Assembly: GCF_016808095.1 (NCBI RefSeq)
Contig: NC_068974.1
Location: 20,506,825 to 20,570,824 of the forward strand
DNA: 64,000 nucleotides
Direction of reading: 5' to 3'
From: Vigna angularis
Lineage: Eukaryota; Streptophyta; Magnoliopsida; Fabales; Fabaceae
Shown here: positions 1 through 11,029 of the stretch, piece after piece
How positions within the stretch are numbered: the first letter of the stretch is position 1
Layout of the letters: each line of letters starts with the position of its first letter
The notes under the pieces: model-generated
What the model was told of the DNA's origin: nothing
The model's database searches: none
The model's input: the letters and a program-made list of their open reading frames with translations, nothing else
Position numbers and translations under genes: made by a program

Positions 1-233
1 GTCACAAAGCAAAACCCGGTCATTCACAAACAAGAAGAAAATCAATTTTTTTCTTTTTTCTTTTTCCTCTTCAATTTCAATCAATATAACAAATGGGTCA
101 ATCCCTTCGATCTTTCTCCTTTCTGGGACACCGAATCTCTCCTTAATATCTTCTGATTCCACTGGTTTCTTTTTTCTTTTTCTTTTCAATTTTCTTCCCG
201 CATATTAACAAAGGAAAAGAAAAAAGAAACGAG

Positions 234-1330
234 ATGAGGTTTCTCTTCGAATTCGTTTCATGTTGTGGCTTGCCCACGCAGCGCACGCCGGAGCCAGCCG
301 TATTGCCGCTCGAGGAGGAGAGGTCGTTTGTTTCGGAGGCGGCGCCCACCGTGTCTGTTCGCCGCCGTCACCGCAAGAGGCAGAGGATGGGCTCGGCGGA
401 GTGGAAGCCGTCTCTGGGACCGATCTCGGAGGACGGCGCGACTCAGGCGAAGGAGAGTCCCCGGAAAAACACGGCGGCGTCCCCCGCGAGCGACGCAAAG
501 AAGAGGACCACCGCCAAGGTTCGCTACCGCAGTTACAGTGACGGGTCAGTGAAATTGGTTTAAATTTAACTGAAATACAACCTCTGCCGTCAAAACATTA
601 CATTTAATTTAAAATTAAATAACTTAATAAGATTAATAAGATAAGAAACTGCATTAGTTAATTAAATAAAATTTAAATGGCTTCCCATCTAATTACTTAA
701 TTAAGGTAAAAAGTATATATATAGTAATAACACTTTATAAGAAGACTTAGTATTTCCGTCAACACTTGAAAAAAAAAATATCAACTACTACTATTGTTAT
801 AATTATTAACTTTTCTTGAATATAAATTTAATTTTCTATAAATTAATTTAATCAATAAATAATATATTTTTTTTATGTTGTTTTTCTGTATAATATTTTT
901 TGTAAAAGATTCTCAAAACAAATAACAAATCAACTAATTTGTCAATTTTCATTGGCTTATGTAATTTTGTTATGAATATCATAAATAAAATAATTAATGA
1001 ATTTTCACGCGTTTTGAAAATAAATAATGATGAAAGCAAATAGTCTATTTGTTTTTTTTTTCAATGACTTCTAAATTGAAGAATCACTCACTGTTAAATA
1101 TAGAATAGAAATTTTGAAAAGTTATGAGTAAATGTCTCTGGGTATAACTGCTGTCACTTTTCATTAATTATTTTTTTGACAACTATTTATTTATGGAAAA
1201 TGAAAGTGAATTATTTTAGAGATATAATTAGTGGGCCAGTGGCTGCTATGTTCGAACTAAACATAAATTGTTTAGAAATAAATAAATTTTAGAAGTGAGT
1301 GCTAACCCTTTTTCTTCTTGGCCTTATTTG

Positions 1331-1417
<87 letters not shown>

Positions 1418-2024
1418 ATGCAGTCGACTTACACGTTAAAAATGTAATATTTTTTAATATCACTTTACTTCCACGTTATTTTTATTTTATGCATTGAATT
1501 GAATATATATTATTGTTGATAGATTAGTTTAACTAACACTAGCCCCTCCAATTTCACGCGAAAGTCTAATCCATTAATAACTTATGACTTTGTATATTAT
1601 TAATGTCAATGTACAACTAAGATTAACTAATTAACACAAGCTTCTTTCAAAAGAAACACACACACTTGCATGACAGTTTAATACCATTTAATGGAAAAAT
1701 ATTTTTTATTTAGAAAAAAATGAGACAACCATGTTTACTCACATGAACTAAGCACAATTATTTATGAAGTTCCATTTTATCACCTTTCTTACATATATAG
1801 TTATCCTCATTGAATCCATTTTTTAATAGTTAAATATCATTAATAATTTAAAAATTCATTTTAATAAAAGGAAGAAGAAGAACAAACTGTTAAATATAGA
1901 AACAACTTCATAAGATTTCATTGCTTGAGTAAAAAATGTTGAATCTTTTTTTTTCTTTCTAATTTGCAGGTCATCCATGCCCACGATGATACCAACTTTT
2001 TCTCCGACGCCATTTATGTTCTAA
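234..2024 (+). CDS. Small two-exon plant protein of unknown function
   Basis: I do not recognise a named function. The coding sequence is best read as two exons, 234-544 and 1970-2024, giving 121 residues. The donor at 545 reads GTCAGT and the acceptor at 1968-1969 follows a T-rich tract ending TTTGCAG. Splicing restores a Gly codon and adds a short tail ending IPTFSPTPFMF before TAA. Reading through the donor instead gives a 109-residue protein ending SVKLV. The protein is basic and Ser/Pro-rich, with an RRRHRKR run near residue 43, then MGSAEWKPSLGPISED, and RYRSYSDG before the splice. There is no membrane segment and no known catalytic motif. A pyrimidine-rich leader with a TATA-like ATATAACA lies upstream (about 40-90). 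Exon 1 is GC-rich while the intron and flanks are AT-rich, which supports real coding. The 1.4-kb intron carries a long AT microsatellite. The gene is likely; the function is unknown. Confidence 0.7.
1333..1414. repeat. (AT)n microsatellite in the intron
   Basis: About 41 uninterrupted AT dinucleotides lie in the intron of the small upstream gene. A tract this long is normally length-polymorphic and can extrude as a cruciform. It has no coding role. Confidence 0.98.
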
Positions 2025-3569
2025 ACTTTAGGGTTGGATTTCTAGCTGCAAATATATGTATATATTTACAAACTACATGGGTCCAGCTAATAAAATCAAA
2101 GCGTTGTGAAGATTTCAATTTGAACTGTTAATGAATGTAGGCTTTTTATTGTTTTAAAAAAATAATATATTCTTCCTGGCCTTTCTTTTTTGCTTCCTTA
2201 ATAACAAAATTTAAATAAATCTGATGCAATATTGTTTCACCTAAAATGATTTTGTTAGGCGTGATTCACCCTACTTCTTTTTAACTTACATTTAAATTTT
2301 AGATTAAAACTAAAAGTTAGAACATATAATTAAGTATAAAATGTTTGTCAATTTTCATTATTTTTAGCGTAAATTCTCCTTTGAATCAGAGGCTATGTGA
2401 TATTTTTCCGATCATCTTAAATGTTATTAAGTATTTTTTATAAATGTCAAAAGCTACTTTAACAAAATTTAATTTTAGATACGATTACAAATAAAATACA
2501 TTATTGTTCTATAATAACTTTAAGAGAATAAATAAAAGTAGATGTAATAAAATATTATTAAATTACATTAATAATGCTTTATATAAAAAAAAGAAACAAG
2601 ATCCATGAGTCTCAACAAAATGAAGTATTACATAAGGAAATGCTTATTTAAAATTATTTTTTAAAAAACAAATATAATAATTCTATCCACCAGAATCAAT
2701 GAAGAAGTTTGACTAATAGAAAAAATCATATTTATAAAAAAATTATATAGAATAATTTAATTTACATAAAATAATCTTAATAATTTATGTAAATAAAAAT
2801 ATAGAAGTATAAGCATTTTTTTTACTGTTATACATATAAAAGAAAATGCATTTTCTAACATCTAATTATAACGTCAATTTTATGTTACTTCTATTTACAA
2901 CGTCAATTTTTCTTTTCTAGATCTTTTTCTTTTTCTAAATTTTACACAATATGATATCTTATGTAGTTAATGTATACTATAATAATAATAAAAACTTATT
3001 TTTCAATATATGTACTTTTTAACGAACATTTCTTCGAAATTTTATTTCTCAATATAACGAATACTTCAAAAGTATTTGATACGTTTCTTCATATCTAAAA
3101 GGTGTTATTATGAGAACCCTGAATCTTAAAAATTATGATTGTATAAGATAATATAGATAATGAAGACATTTCTGATTATTTGGCTGAAAATTATAGAGAA
3201 ATTTATTTTGTGTATACTATAGAAAAAGGGACTTAGTATTTGCTAAGCATACAATTTTAAAATTATAGAGACATTTATTTTATGTATACTATAAAAAAAA
3301 TGGAATTAATATCATCATGAAAGAAAAGTACATTTTAAAATAAATTATTAATTGTAATTATACCTTTAATTTCCCTTTGTTCCTTCTATTGACAACGATA
3401 AACATATATGTTTTTTAATGAATATTTTCTCAAGAAACGTTAATAAACGGGAAGGCTTTTATATAAAAAACTTTTAATTATGAAAATTATGATTATATTA
3501 ATGATACATAATGAGAGATTCTAATTATGTAGAAAAATATTTTTGATACATTTATTTTGTTATACATGA
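2025..3569. other. AT-rich intergenic spacer, no gene seen
   Basis: This is very AT-rich DNA with no open frame that looks coding. Two weak internal duplications are visible. A tract around TTTATTTTGTGTATACTATA occurs near 3200 and again near 3270. A diverged block (about 2960-3170 against 3370-3520) shares an interrupted ATATATG-TTTTTAA pattern. It is probably old repeat debris; I see no terminal repeats or target-site duplication. Confidence 0.6.
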
Positions 3570-3570
3570 T

Positions 3571-4428
3571 AAGTAAGTAAGTAATTATTATTTGATAAAA
3601 GGTATCAATAGAATATAAATTGTTTGTAAATAGACTCTACAAGTATGAATAAATATGAATGTTGATCTTTGTAGACAGCTGAGATAGGATGACCTGACAC
3701 TAAAGTTATTAATCAATTTAAAATTTATTTTAATGAGGAAATTAGAGTCCGACGGATCCACATCATATGACATATTTTCATATTAATTAATGTACTATCG
3801 ATCGACATTAACAAACTATATATAATTTTAATAATATAAAGAGTCACTAAAATAAATACTAATGAGATGTACATTATGACTTTTGATTAATGTAATGTCT
3901 ATATAATTCACGAGTAACCAATTATGTGATGAATAAATGAGTGGTCATTTAGAGGACATGGTACGTCATAGAAAATTTTGGTTGAGATCCTTTATATGAT
4001 TCTCTTAAGAACGATTCAGAGAAATAATTGTATTCAAGTACTCTAACTTTAAAAGTTTATCGTCAACTGTGAAAATTTTCAAGTTAAAAGTAAGGAATGA
4101 ATGGACAGATAAAAGTTTCATAGAATTGTTGAAGTTGCTAAAGGAGATGGTTCCAGAAAATAACATGTTACCTATCCATAATTATGAGGCGAAAATAAGT
4201 AAGTAATTATTATTTAATAAAAGGTATCAATAGAATATAAATTGTTTGTAAATAAAAAGCCTCATATTCAAGTACTCTAACTTTAAAAGTTTATCGTCAA
4301 CTGTGAAAATTTTCAAGTTAAAAGTAAGGAATGAATGGACAGATAAAAGTTTCATAGAATTGTTGAAGTTGCTAAAGGAGATGGTTCCAGAAAATAACAT
4401 GTTACCTATCCATAATTATGAGGCGAAA
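3571..4428. repeat. Duplicated blocks beside the CACTA transposase fragment
   Basis: Two blocks are each present twice. Block A (about 3573-3634, AAGTAAGTAATTATTATTT onward) recurs at about 4198-4256. Block B (about 4034-4192, transposase coding sequence) recurs at about 4268-4428. The order is A, 0.4 kb spacer, B, A, B. The B copies are almost identical, so the duplication is younger than the decay of the element. The first B copy stops inside the coding sequence at GAGGCGAAA and is joined directly to the second A. Confidence 0.85.
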
Positions 4429-4755
4429 AAAATTCTATGTTCAATGGGTTTGGAATACCAAAATGTATATGCATGCCCCAATGATTGTGTATTGTACCAA
4501 GACAAATTTGCTGCACTAAAGGCATGTCCAACATGTGATTTATCACAATTTAAAAAGAAAGTTGATGAAAATAATGGTGAAGACAAAGATGGTCCACCAA
4601 CTAAGGTGGTGTGGTACTTGCTTATAATATCTAGGTAGAAATTATTTTTTCCATTAAAGAAGATGTGAAGAACCTGAAATGGCACATTGATGGAAGAAAG
4701 TGTGATAATCTTTTTCGACACTCAATTGATTTTCCATAATGGAAGAAAATTGATG
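4034..4755 (+). pseudogene. CACTA (En/Spm) TNP2-like transposase fragment, left part
   Basis: The open frame at 4303-4638 matches the conserved N-terminal region of plant CACTA TNP2-type transposases. It shows an LLKLLKEMVPENN segment, then EAKKILCSMGLEY, a cysteine pair of the type HACPNDCVLY, a second CPTC pair, and GPPTKVVWYL. Downstream, in shifted frames, are KNLKWHIDGRKCD and HSIDFP-stop-WKKID. Frameshifts and the stop make it non-functional. The coding continues at 11631 after a large insertion, repeating the last 105 bp. The CACTA family encodes DDE-type cut-and-paste enzymes, but the catalytic core is absent here. Confidence 0.85.
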
Positions 4756-5544
4756 GTAGATTGAATTCTAAACTAAAATTGACCTAACCAAATGTATCTA
4801 AATCAACCTAAACTCGTTTTAAACTGTTTTGACACAAGATTCCAATCCATAATTTACCAAAACCTCACTTTAGAGATCCAAATTAAACTCCACCAGTTCT
4901 AGCTCATATTTGAGCAACTTAGGGGTCCGAATAAGTCACAAATGGCTTACCAAGACCCTTCAAAATGACCATTTAGACACAGAACCTATAATTCAAATTC
5001 TCACTAGTCCAAACCTCCAAAAATTAGTTCCAAACCAAGCTAAACTCCACCTATCCAGCACTAAACACTTTTGCATCAGATTTCCCTATTTTAACATCAA
5101 AATCAGTTCTAAAAGATTAAATATCTAACCCCCAAACTTTTGAGTTTGCTTCCTAACTCTTATAACAAGATTCACATGTCAAAATCCCCTTATTTGATAA
5201 AACCTTCTAAAACCATCGCATTGGCCCATACCGATTTCCCTATGAAATTTATATCAACTCAAGGTGCTAAAAAACCTCAAATAACATATAATTATACCTG
5301 CAATACCAGATTTATCCATCCAAACACTATCTCACCAAAATGCATATCAAAAGCCCCATTTTAACTACCAAAACTCCTAGATTTTCAACTCTTTACTCCA
5401 AAAACTATACAACACACATTCCCATCAGTAATACAACATATTCACATACAGTTCATGACCAAAATATAATCCAAAATATCTTACATCAGAATTTCATCAT
5501 CAATTACTCCAATACACCCACTTAAATGAGTTAACACTACAAGA

Positions 5545-5800
5545 AATATTAAAATTATATACGGACTATTATATACAGATTTAAATCCGTATATAATTTA
5601 AATATTTTATACGGATATTACATACGGATTCTAAAAAAAAATTATATACAGATATTATATACGGATTTTCCGTATATAAATTCCATACATAAAGTTGGCG
5701 CGTGGCGGCGGGAAAATTTCATAAGGATATATCCCCTGGAATTCCATTACCGGTATGTAAGTAGAATGAAGTATATTATATACGGATTTCAAAAATAATT
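5545..5800. repeat. Left subterminal repeats of the CACTA element
   Basis: At least eight copies of TATACGGAT or its complement ATCCGTATA lie here in both orientations, several as back-to-back palindromes (for example TTTAAATCCGTATATAATTT and TATACGGATTTTCCGTATA). In CACTA elements such subterminal motifs are where the TNPA-type protein binds. Confidence 0.85.
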
Positions 5801-5829
5801 TTTAAAAAAACGTACTTTTATTAATTAGA

Positions 5830-6145
5830 AGCTGAAACCTATCATTCACTCTTTGTTATCCCTCTCGAACCGTCGAGCTACTCTCTCTTAAAACCTCGAG
5901 TTATCTCTCTCCTCGAACCCTCGAGTCCTTTCTCTCTCGAACCCTAGAGCTCTCGCCGTCCCTCTCTCGAGCCGTCTTCGCTCTCCCTGTCCCTCTCTCC
6001 AGCCCTCTTCACAGTCCCTGTCCGTCGTGCTCTACTTCTGTGTCCTCTCTCTCTGTCGAAGTGTCCGTCGTGTTCCGGCGTTCACCAAGCAATCTCCTTG
6101 TTCGTCGGGTGTCGTAGTTGGATGCTGAAGGAGTATCTTCATCTG
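5830..6145 (+). other. Leader-like exon of the CACTA-borne transcription unit
   Basis: This is a pyrimidine-rich stretch with repeated CTCTCTCGAACC and CCCTCGAG words, much higher in GC than its surroundings. It ends in a short open frame starting ATG at 6122 and reading MLKEYLHL up to a strong donor (GTAAGT at 6146). It looks like a 5' untranslated leader with a first coding exon. Spliced directly to 6553 the frame would be wrong for the PLAA protein, so an intermediate exon or a start at 6480 would be needed. The stretch may come from another captured gene or be the element's own promoter; no homology can be checked here. Confidence 0.45.
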
Positions 6146-6552
6146 GTAAGTAAACCCTAATCCTAATGCTTAGTAATCGATGAAATCGTTAATCGCGAAC
6201 CCTAATCTTTTTCGTTGTTTGTTTTATTTGGCACATTTGTGGTTGGTCTCGCAAGCCGTGGTTGGAGTGTCAATCTTTTCAAAATATTTGTCCCTTTGTC
6301 TGATGTGAATATACCATCCTCTTTTATGTGTGGTTTAATTATTAGGACCTTGAAAGATTAATGTGGTTTCTACAACATCATTTTGATGTACTTATCCATT
6401 AAGCTTTATAGGACACTTTCTTGCCCATTTTATGCTTTAAGCCTTCTTGTCACTTGCAATTGTTTGTCTTATTTGACCCATGCAAGATGGTAAGAATTTT
6501 ATGCCCGTGAATGAAAATTGCTTACTAATAAATAAAACTTTAATGTCTCCAG

Positions 6553-9411
6553 ATAATCCATATGATGTTGCTGATAAATGGCTACTCAAGGAGAATCTTC
6601 CACTTTCTTTTCGTGAACAAGTTGTACAGTTCATTCTTCAAAATACCGGACAAAACAATGTTACTTTTGATGCCTCATTTCGTGATCCCTATACTGGCTG
6701 TAAGAATAGTGTTTGTTAAATAACAGAATTGATGGTGGTCATTATCCTTGTAGTCCTCCTTTTTTACTTAATTGCTTTTTACTTTCTGTTTCAGCCCATG
6801 CTTACGTACCAGGACAACCTTCTCATTTGTCTGGTAATAAAAATTCAGCTTTATGTTGCCATTCATGTGTTTCATCATGTTCATCTTGTAGTTATCTCAT
6901 CCTTGTATGACTCATCCAATTTTTTATTTATTTTTTAATATTTAATGACAGATATTTCTGCAAAACCCACTTTCAAGCATATTCCTAAGGTGTGCTTTCA
7001 TACCCTTTGTATTAGAGGTGGTTGACATATTGTCTTGGGGAAATACATTTCAACCTGGGAGTTCTTAAGTCTGGAAAATGCAAATGATCTGTTTTATCTT
7101 TTACTTAGTAGTACTTTTTTTTTTTCCTTTTTATTAAAATAAAAAAATGCATTTTTAATTTTTAGCTTGGGTTACATGTTCTGTGGGCAGTTAAAGTCCA
7201 GCTATGTAGCAAAGTCCTTGATCCCAGCATGTTATATTTTGTGTGCCCTAACCTAAGTGTAAATTTATGTATAATATTAGCATCTGATCTGGTATGTTGT
7301 GGCATAAGCAATTTGTAAATTTTTTATTTTGATGTAATTGTGGTCTATGTATCCTACTGTTTTTTTGTATTAAAGATAGGGATCCCTTGAATCGGTACAT
7401 GGAGAATATTGCTCTAAATGGAGCTCAATAGGAAGAAATGACTATTAATGTTTCTTGATGACGCCCTTGTTTATTAGTTCCAAATGGGGCTTCACTTTAG
7501 AAAATTGGTGTCAAGTAACTCCAAAGTTTTGATTTCATCGTTATTTGGCCTTTATGGTCTTGCTATTATTAGCTCATTTTTACTGCTACTATTACAAGAA
7601 GGCCAGCATATCATCTTTATAGAATGTTGCTCAATGGACGAGTAATTTGATTCCATTTGGAAGTGGATGGTACTAAAAGTAGTGTAATAGTTCTTTTAAC
7701 ACAATTTCTGTGAGGAACTTTGTACTTTTTCCCTCTTTGACTTATTATGTAATTTTTTAGCTCATACCCTGTTATTAAATTCTGTTGTCAGAAAGGGATG
7801 CTTGTTTTTGATGCTGCTCGGTTTGATGGGATTCTTAAAAAGATTATTGAGTTCAATAATGCATTACAATCTGACCAGGTAGATATGGTAGATGTTTTAT
7901 TCTTCTTTGGTTATTAATTTGTTATAGATACGGTTAAAATCATATACTTTTGGCCAAAGGAACTTCAAAGTTGCCATGTTCAGGATTGGGGAATGTTTTA
8001 ATCTTCCATGTCTGCTTTACCCATGATCATTTTGAACTCCAATGTGCTTGTTGATGATGATAACTTAAACTGCCTTTTGATTAAAGACTTGAAATCTGAA
8101 GTTTATGATGTCCTTTAATACAGACTTAAACATGATTTCCAACTACCTATGAGAAACTCTGCATATGAACTATGTATAAGAATTAATAACAATAAAGCTG
8201 CACATTTTAGCAAGTGGGCTTCAACTTTTACGGAGCATACATGAATTCAAAAATAAAGTGTGCTGTGTAAATTGGTTATATTTTTTGAATCTCATGCAGG
8301 AAAAGCAGAACTTGTCTTTGACTGAGCTCAATGTTTCCAGACTGGGTGCCATTGTTAAAATTCTGAAAGATACTTCACATTATCATTCTAGTAAATTTGC
8401 AGACTCTGATATAGACTTGTTACTGAATCTGCTTCGATCATGGCCTATTGCAATGATATTTCCTGGTTAGTTATTGTCTCTTGTTTTGCTCCTTTTTGTT
8501 GTACTTCAAGAAACTTTTGTTGCTAATTTGAGAAAATCATTGGAATTTCTTTTTTTTTCAATTTTTTGTCCTCATTTATATCAGTGAACTAATCTAGTCT
8601 TTAGGAAAATGGTCTCCTTACTTATTGTGCTTTTTCTATGCAGTCATTGATATCATAAGGATGATAGTTCTTCATCCAGATGGGGCTATTTTACTTAACA
8701 AGCATTTTGAAGCAGAAAACGGTATCAATGTTAACCATAATTTTGTTTTCTGACATTAAATTATGATAGCAATCAATAGAATCCCATTTTTTTTATGTGA
8801 AATTGGTCTGAAAATTGAGAGAAGTGAGAACCACTCTAGACTCCCATGCTTGTAGTGTGAGACTCCCGTCCCATACCTTGTAATTGAATCCTAGCATAGT
8901 AGCATCTCATCATGCTTCCCTTGCACCAGTGATCACGTGGGCTGTCTGTACACTAACTCTTTGACTAGTCACACATAAGCATTGTTATGTAAGTGGTACC
9001 ACCCCACACTTCTTGTTTGCAGTTGACGAAGAAGAGATTTATACCAGTTACTATATATGCTTTCAGAAGTTACCTTAGTAGTTAGTTATCTTTTCTCTCC
9101 CTTAGTTTTGTTCCTCCACATTGTGCCCCTTTTGACCCCTTGATTATACACTTTGGTTATCCTTGTCTTTCTACCAGAAATATGACAAGTTCTGATACTC
9201 CTTGATCTTGTAGAATATTTTTTTCTCTACCTTCTGCTAGTGTGTAATCTTTCATTGATTTTCTCGTGTGTTATATCCAGACATTATAGTGGAAGTGATT
9301 AAGAAAGTCACTGTAAGTCCGACAATTCCTGCGAATCTGTTGACCAGCATTCGTGCTGTGACTAATCTCTTCAGGAATTCATGCTACTCTATAATCATTA
9401 TTCATAAATGA
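6553..9411 (+). pseudogene. Captured PLAA/DOA1-like (PFU-PUL) gene fragment, seven exons, open frame
   Basis: Seven exons with GT-AG borders join in frame: 6553-6699, 6795-6833, 6952-6989, 7792-7878, 8300-8465, 8644-8721 and 9281-9411. They give about 228 residues with no stop until TGA at 9409. The product matches the middle and C-terminal part of phospholipase A2-activating protein (the Doa1/Ufd3 homologue, a Cdc48/p97 cofactor in ubiquitin-linked degradation). A PFU-like part (DNPYDVADKWLLKENLPL, FILQN, SFRDPYTG) is followed by AYVPGQPS, then KPTFKHIPKKGMLVFDAARF and ILKDTSHYHSSKFAD of the PUL domain. The WD40 propeller and the end of PUL are missing; the last exon diverges after RNSCY and stops. 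An unspliced start at 6480 would add an unrelated N-terminus. Introns are retained, so capture was from genomic DNA. It may be transcribed, but a functional protein is unproven. Confidence 0.85.
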
Positions 9412-9561
9412 TATTGGATTGGTTTTAAGCTTGTTAGTTATCTTGTAAGTTCATAATGAACTGTCATCATTATATTATGATGGATGCAAATCGTTACCTT
9501 AAATATTTTTGTAATGAAAACATGTTGGTTGGTGTTATTCACTATAAGGGTTGGAGGATGA

Positions 9562-9714
9562 GCAACATACAACCAGCTTAGCAGAATGAAGAACAATGTC
9601 TTTTCTGAAGAATATCAAGGTTCCTTCTTTCATGAAGCAAACAAACCTAAAGATGAGAATGACAAGATATTCATAGAACAAGGAGTCTCTAGAAGCAAAA
9701 AGAGAAGCAAGTGA
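9562..9714 (+). other. Small exon-like open frame with a basic tail
   Basis: An open stretch with ATG at 9586 and TGA at 9712 encodes 42 residues rich in Lys, Glu and Asn and ending GVSRSKKRSK. The basic end looks like a nuclear-localisation tail. It lies between the captured PLAA exons and the right subterminal repeats. It may be a last exon of an element gene or chance coding. I do not recognise it. Confidence 0.25.
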
Positions 9715-10059
9715 TACTTTTGTAGTCTTAGCTGAACTAAATAAATCTACTACTGTCTAGTATGATATTTATCATTGTAAATGGTTTTGACATAGTGCCA
9801 ACTTAGATTTAGATTGATAAGTTTGTTTATTATGAGTATATATTAAAATTGTGGTTGTTGAATATGTAACACATTATAATAGATTTATTAATGTAATTGT
9901 TTAAGAGTTTGTTAAAGAAAAAGAGTTGTATTTGTTTCTTTGAATTCTATTTATAAAAGATAATTCTTAGTATTTGAAAATTTGGCAATTGTATTTGATA
10001 TTTATCAACTATATAGAACTTTTAATTATTGAGTGCATACGAGAAATCAGTTTTTTTTC

Positions 10060-10345
10060 GTAAAATAAAAAGTTACATACGGATTTTTCCGTATATAGTT
10101 ACATATAGATTTTTCTATGTAATTATATACGGATTTTTCTGTATATAATTACATACGGATTTTATATACGGATTTTTTCGTATGTAAATTATATACGGAT
10201 TTTTTCGTATGTAAATTATATACGGATTTTTCCGTATATAATTTAGCTACACCTTTTTTATATACGGATTTTTGACCGTATATAATCCGTATGTAATATC
10301 ATGTTATATACGGATTTTTGATATTATATACGGATTTTAGCTGTA
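10060..10345. repeat. Right subterminal repeats of the CACTA element
   Basis: About a dozen copies of TATACGGATTTTT and its complement are packed into less than 300 bp, spaced roughly 15-30 bp. Several are fused palindromes such as ACGGATTTTTCCGTATA. They mirror the left array and mark the element end with the inverted terminus at 10357-10370. Confidence 0.88.
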
Positions 10346-11029
10346 TGTAATTGGAATTTTTCTTGTAGTGTAACACTAGCATAAAAATAGAAATCAAATC
10401 AATTTAATACACATACAAACACCAAACTTACGTCACAAACATCAATTAAATAAAAAACTCTAGCTTCCCTTACCTTAGGAAATAACTCCTACGGTTCTAA
10501 AACTCTCAATTGTTGCTTCCATCACAAGAAACTCTAGAAAAACCTACAACTCACACCAATTGGTGATCAAAAAGCCTTAGAAACGCAAGTTGTCCAAGAA
10601 TCAAGGAAGGAACACTTTTTATACATGCAAAAACAAGATTCTTTGCATGACCAAAAATTTAAATTACAAAGGAAAAATGGTAGAAACTTACTTGCTCTAA
10701 ACAAAGAATTGATCGGGTAGAAGTGGAGATAACTTAGATGTGATCTCCTAGGAACTTCTTGATCATCAAACAGATGATCAAGAGATGAGAAATCTTAGAG
10801 AGAAGTGAAAGAAAGCAAAGAGAAAGAGTTTTAGAAAGATAAAGAGTGTTTTAAGTAATGAGACGAGTTTAAGAAATTATATTTATTTAATCAACTTATT
10901 TTTAAATCTTTATAATACTTTGTCTCATTATTTTAAAACACCTACTAATTCTAATATTCTATTTTCTAGGTTCTTACATTAATGATATAAAATTGTCATT
11001 TATATATTGTTATATAGATTATGTCTGTT

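Larger units (their letters stand above)
5535..10370 (+). mobile_element. Non-autonomous CACTA transposon carrying host gene exons
   Basis: Both termini are visible: CACTACAAGAAA at 5535 and its inverted copy TTTTTCTTGTAGTG ending at 10370. They are flanked by the 3-bp duplication TAA (5532-5534 and 10371-10373), as CACTA elements make. Inside each end are many copies of a palindromic motif (TATATACGGATTTTTCCG and variants), the usual subterminal binding-site arrays. No transposase is present. The centre holds a leader-like GC-rich region, seven spliceable exons of a PLAA/DOA1-like gene, and a small lysine-rich frame. The element would need transposase supplied in trans. This is the arrangement called transduplication or Pack-CACTA. 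Confidence 0.93.
4754..10978 (-). mobile_element. Gypsy-type solo LTR, minus strand, interrupted by a CACTA element
   Basis: The C-rich sequence at 4754-5534 and its continuation at 10374-10978 look like one LTR read on the minus strand. It starts TGTAAGAACCTAGAAAA (right edge at 10978) and ends near TCTACCA (left edge at 4754). It is split by the 4.8-kb CACTA element; removing that element plus one TAA rejoins it. No internal domain and no 5-bp target duplication were found, so the solo-LTR call and the left edge are tentative. The left edge coincides with the end of the first CACTA transposase fragment. Short open frames such as 4910-5128 and 5140-5525 come from lack of stops in C-rich, G-poor DNA and have no family features. 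Confidence 0.5.

Noticed and set aside
205..552. Overlapping open frames in three frames over exon 1 of the small gene
   Set aside because: High GC content lowers stop frequency. Only the 234 frame joins a good splice site to a sensible tail.
4910..5525. A row of three plus-strand open frames in C-rich DNA
   Set aside because: Composition is G-poor and stops are rare by chance. The residues are Pro/Thr/Asn/Ile-biased with no domain, and the sequence is the reverse of an LTR.
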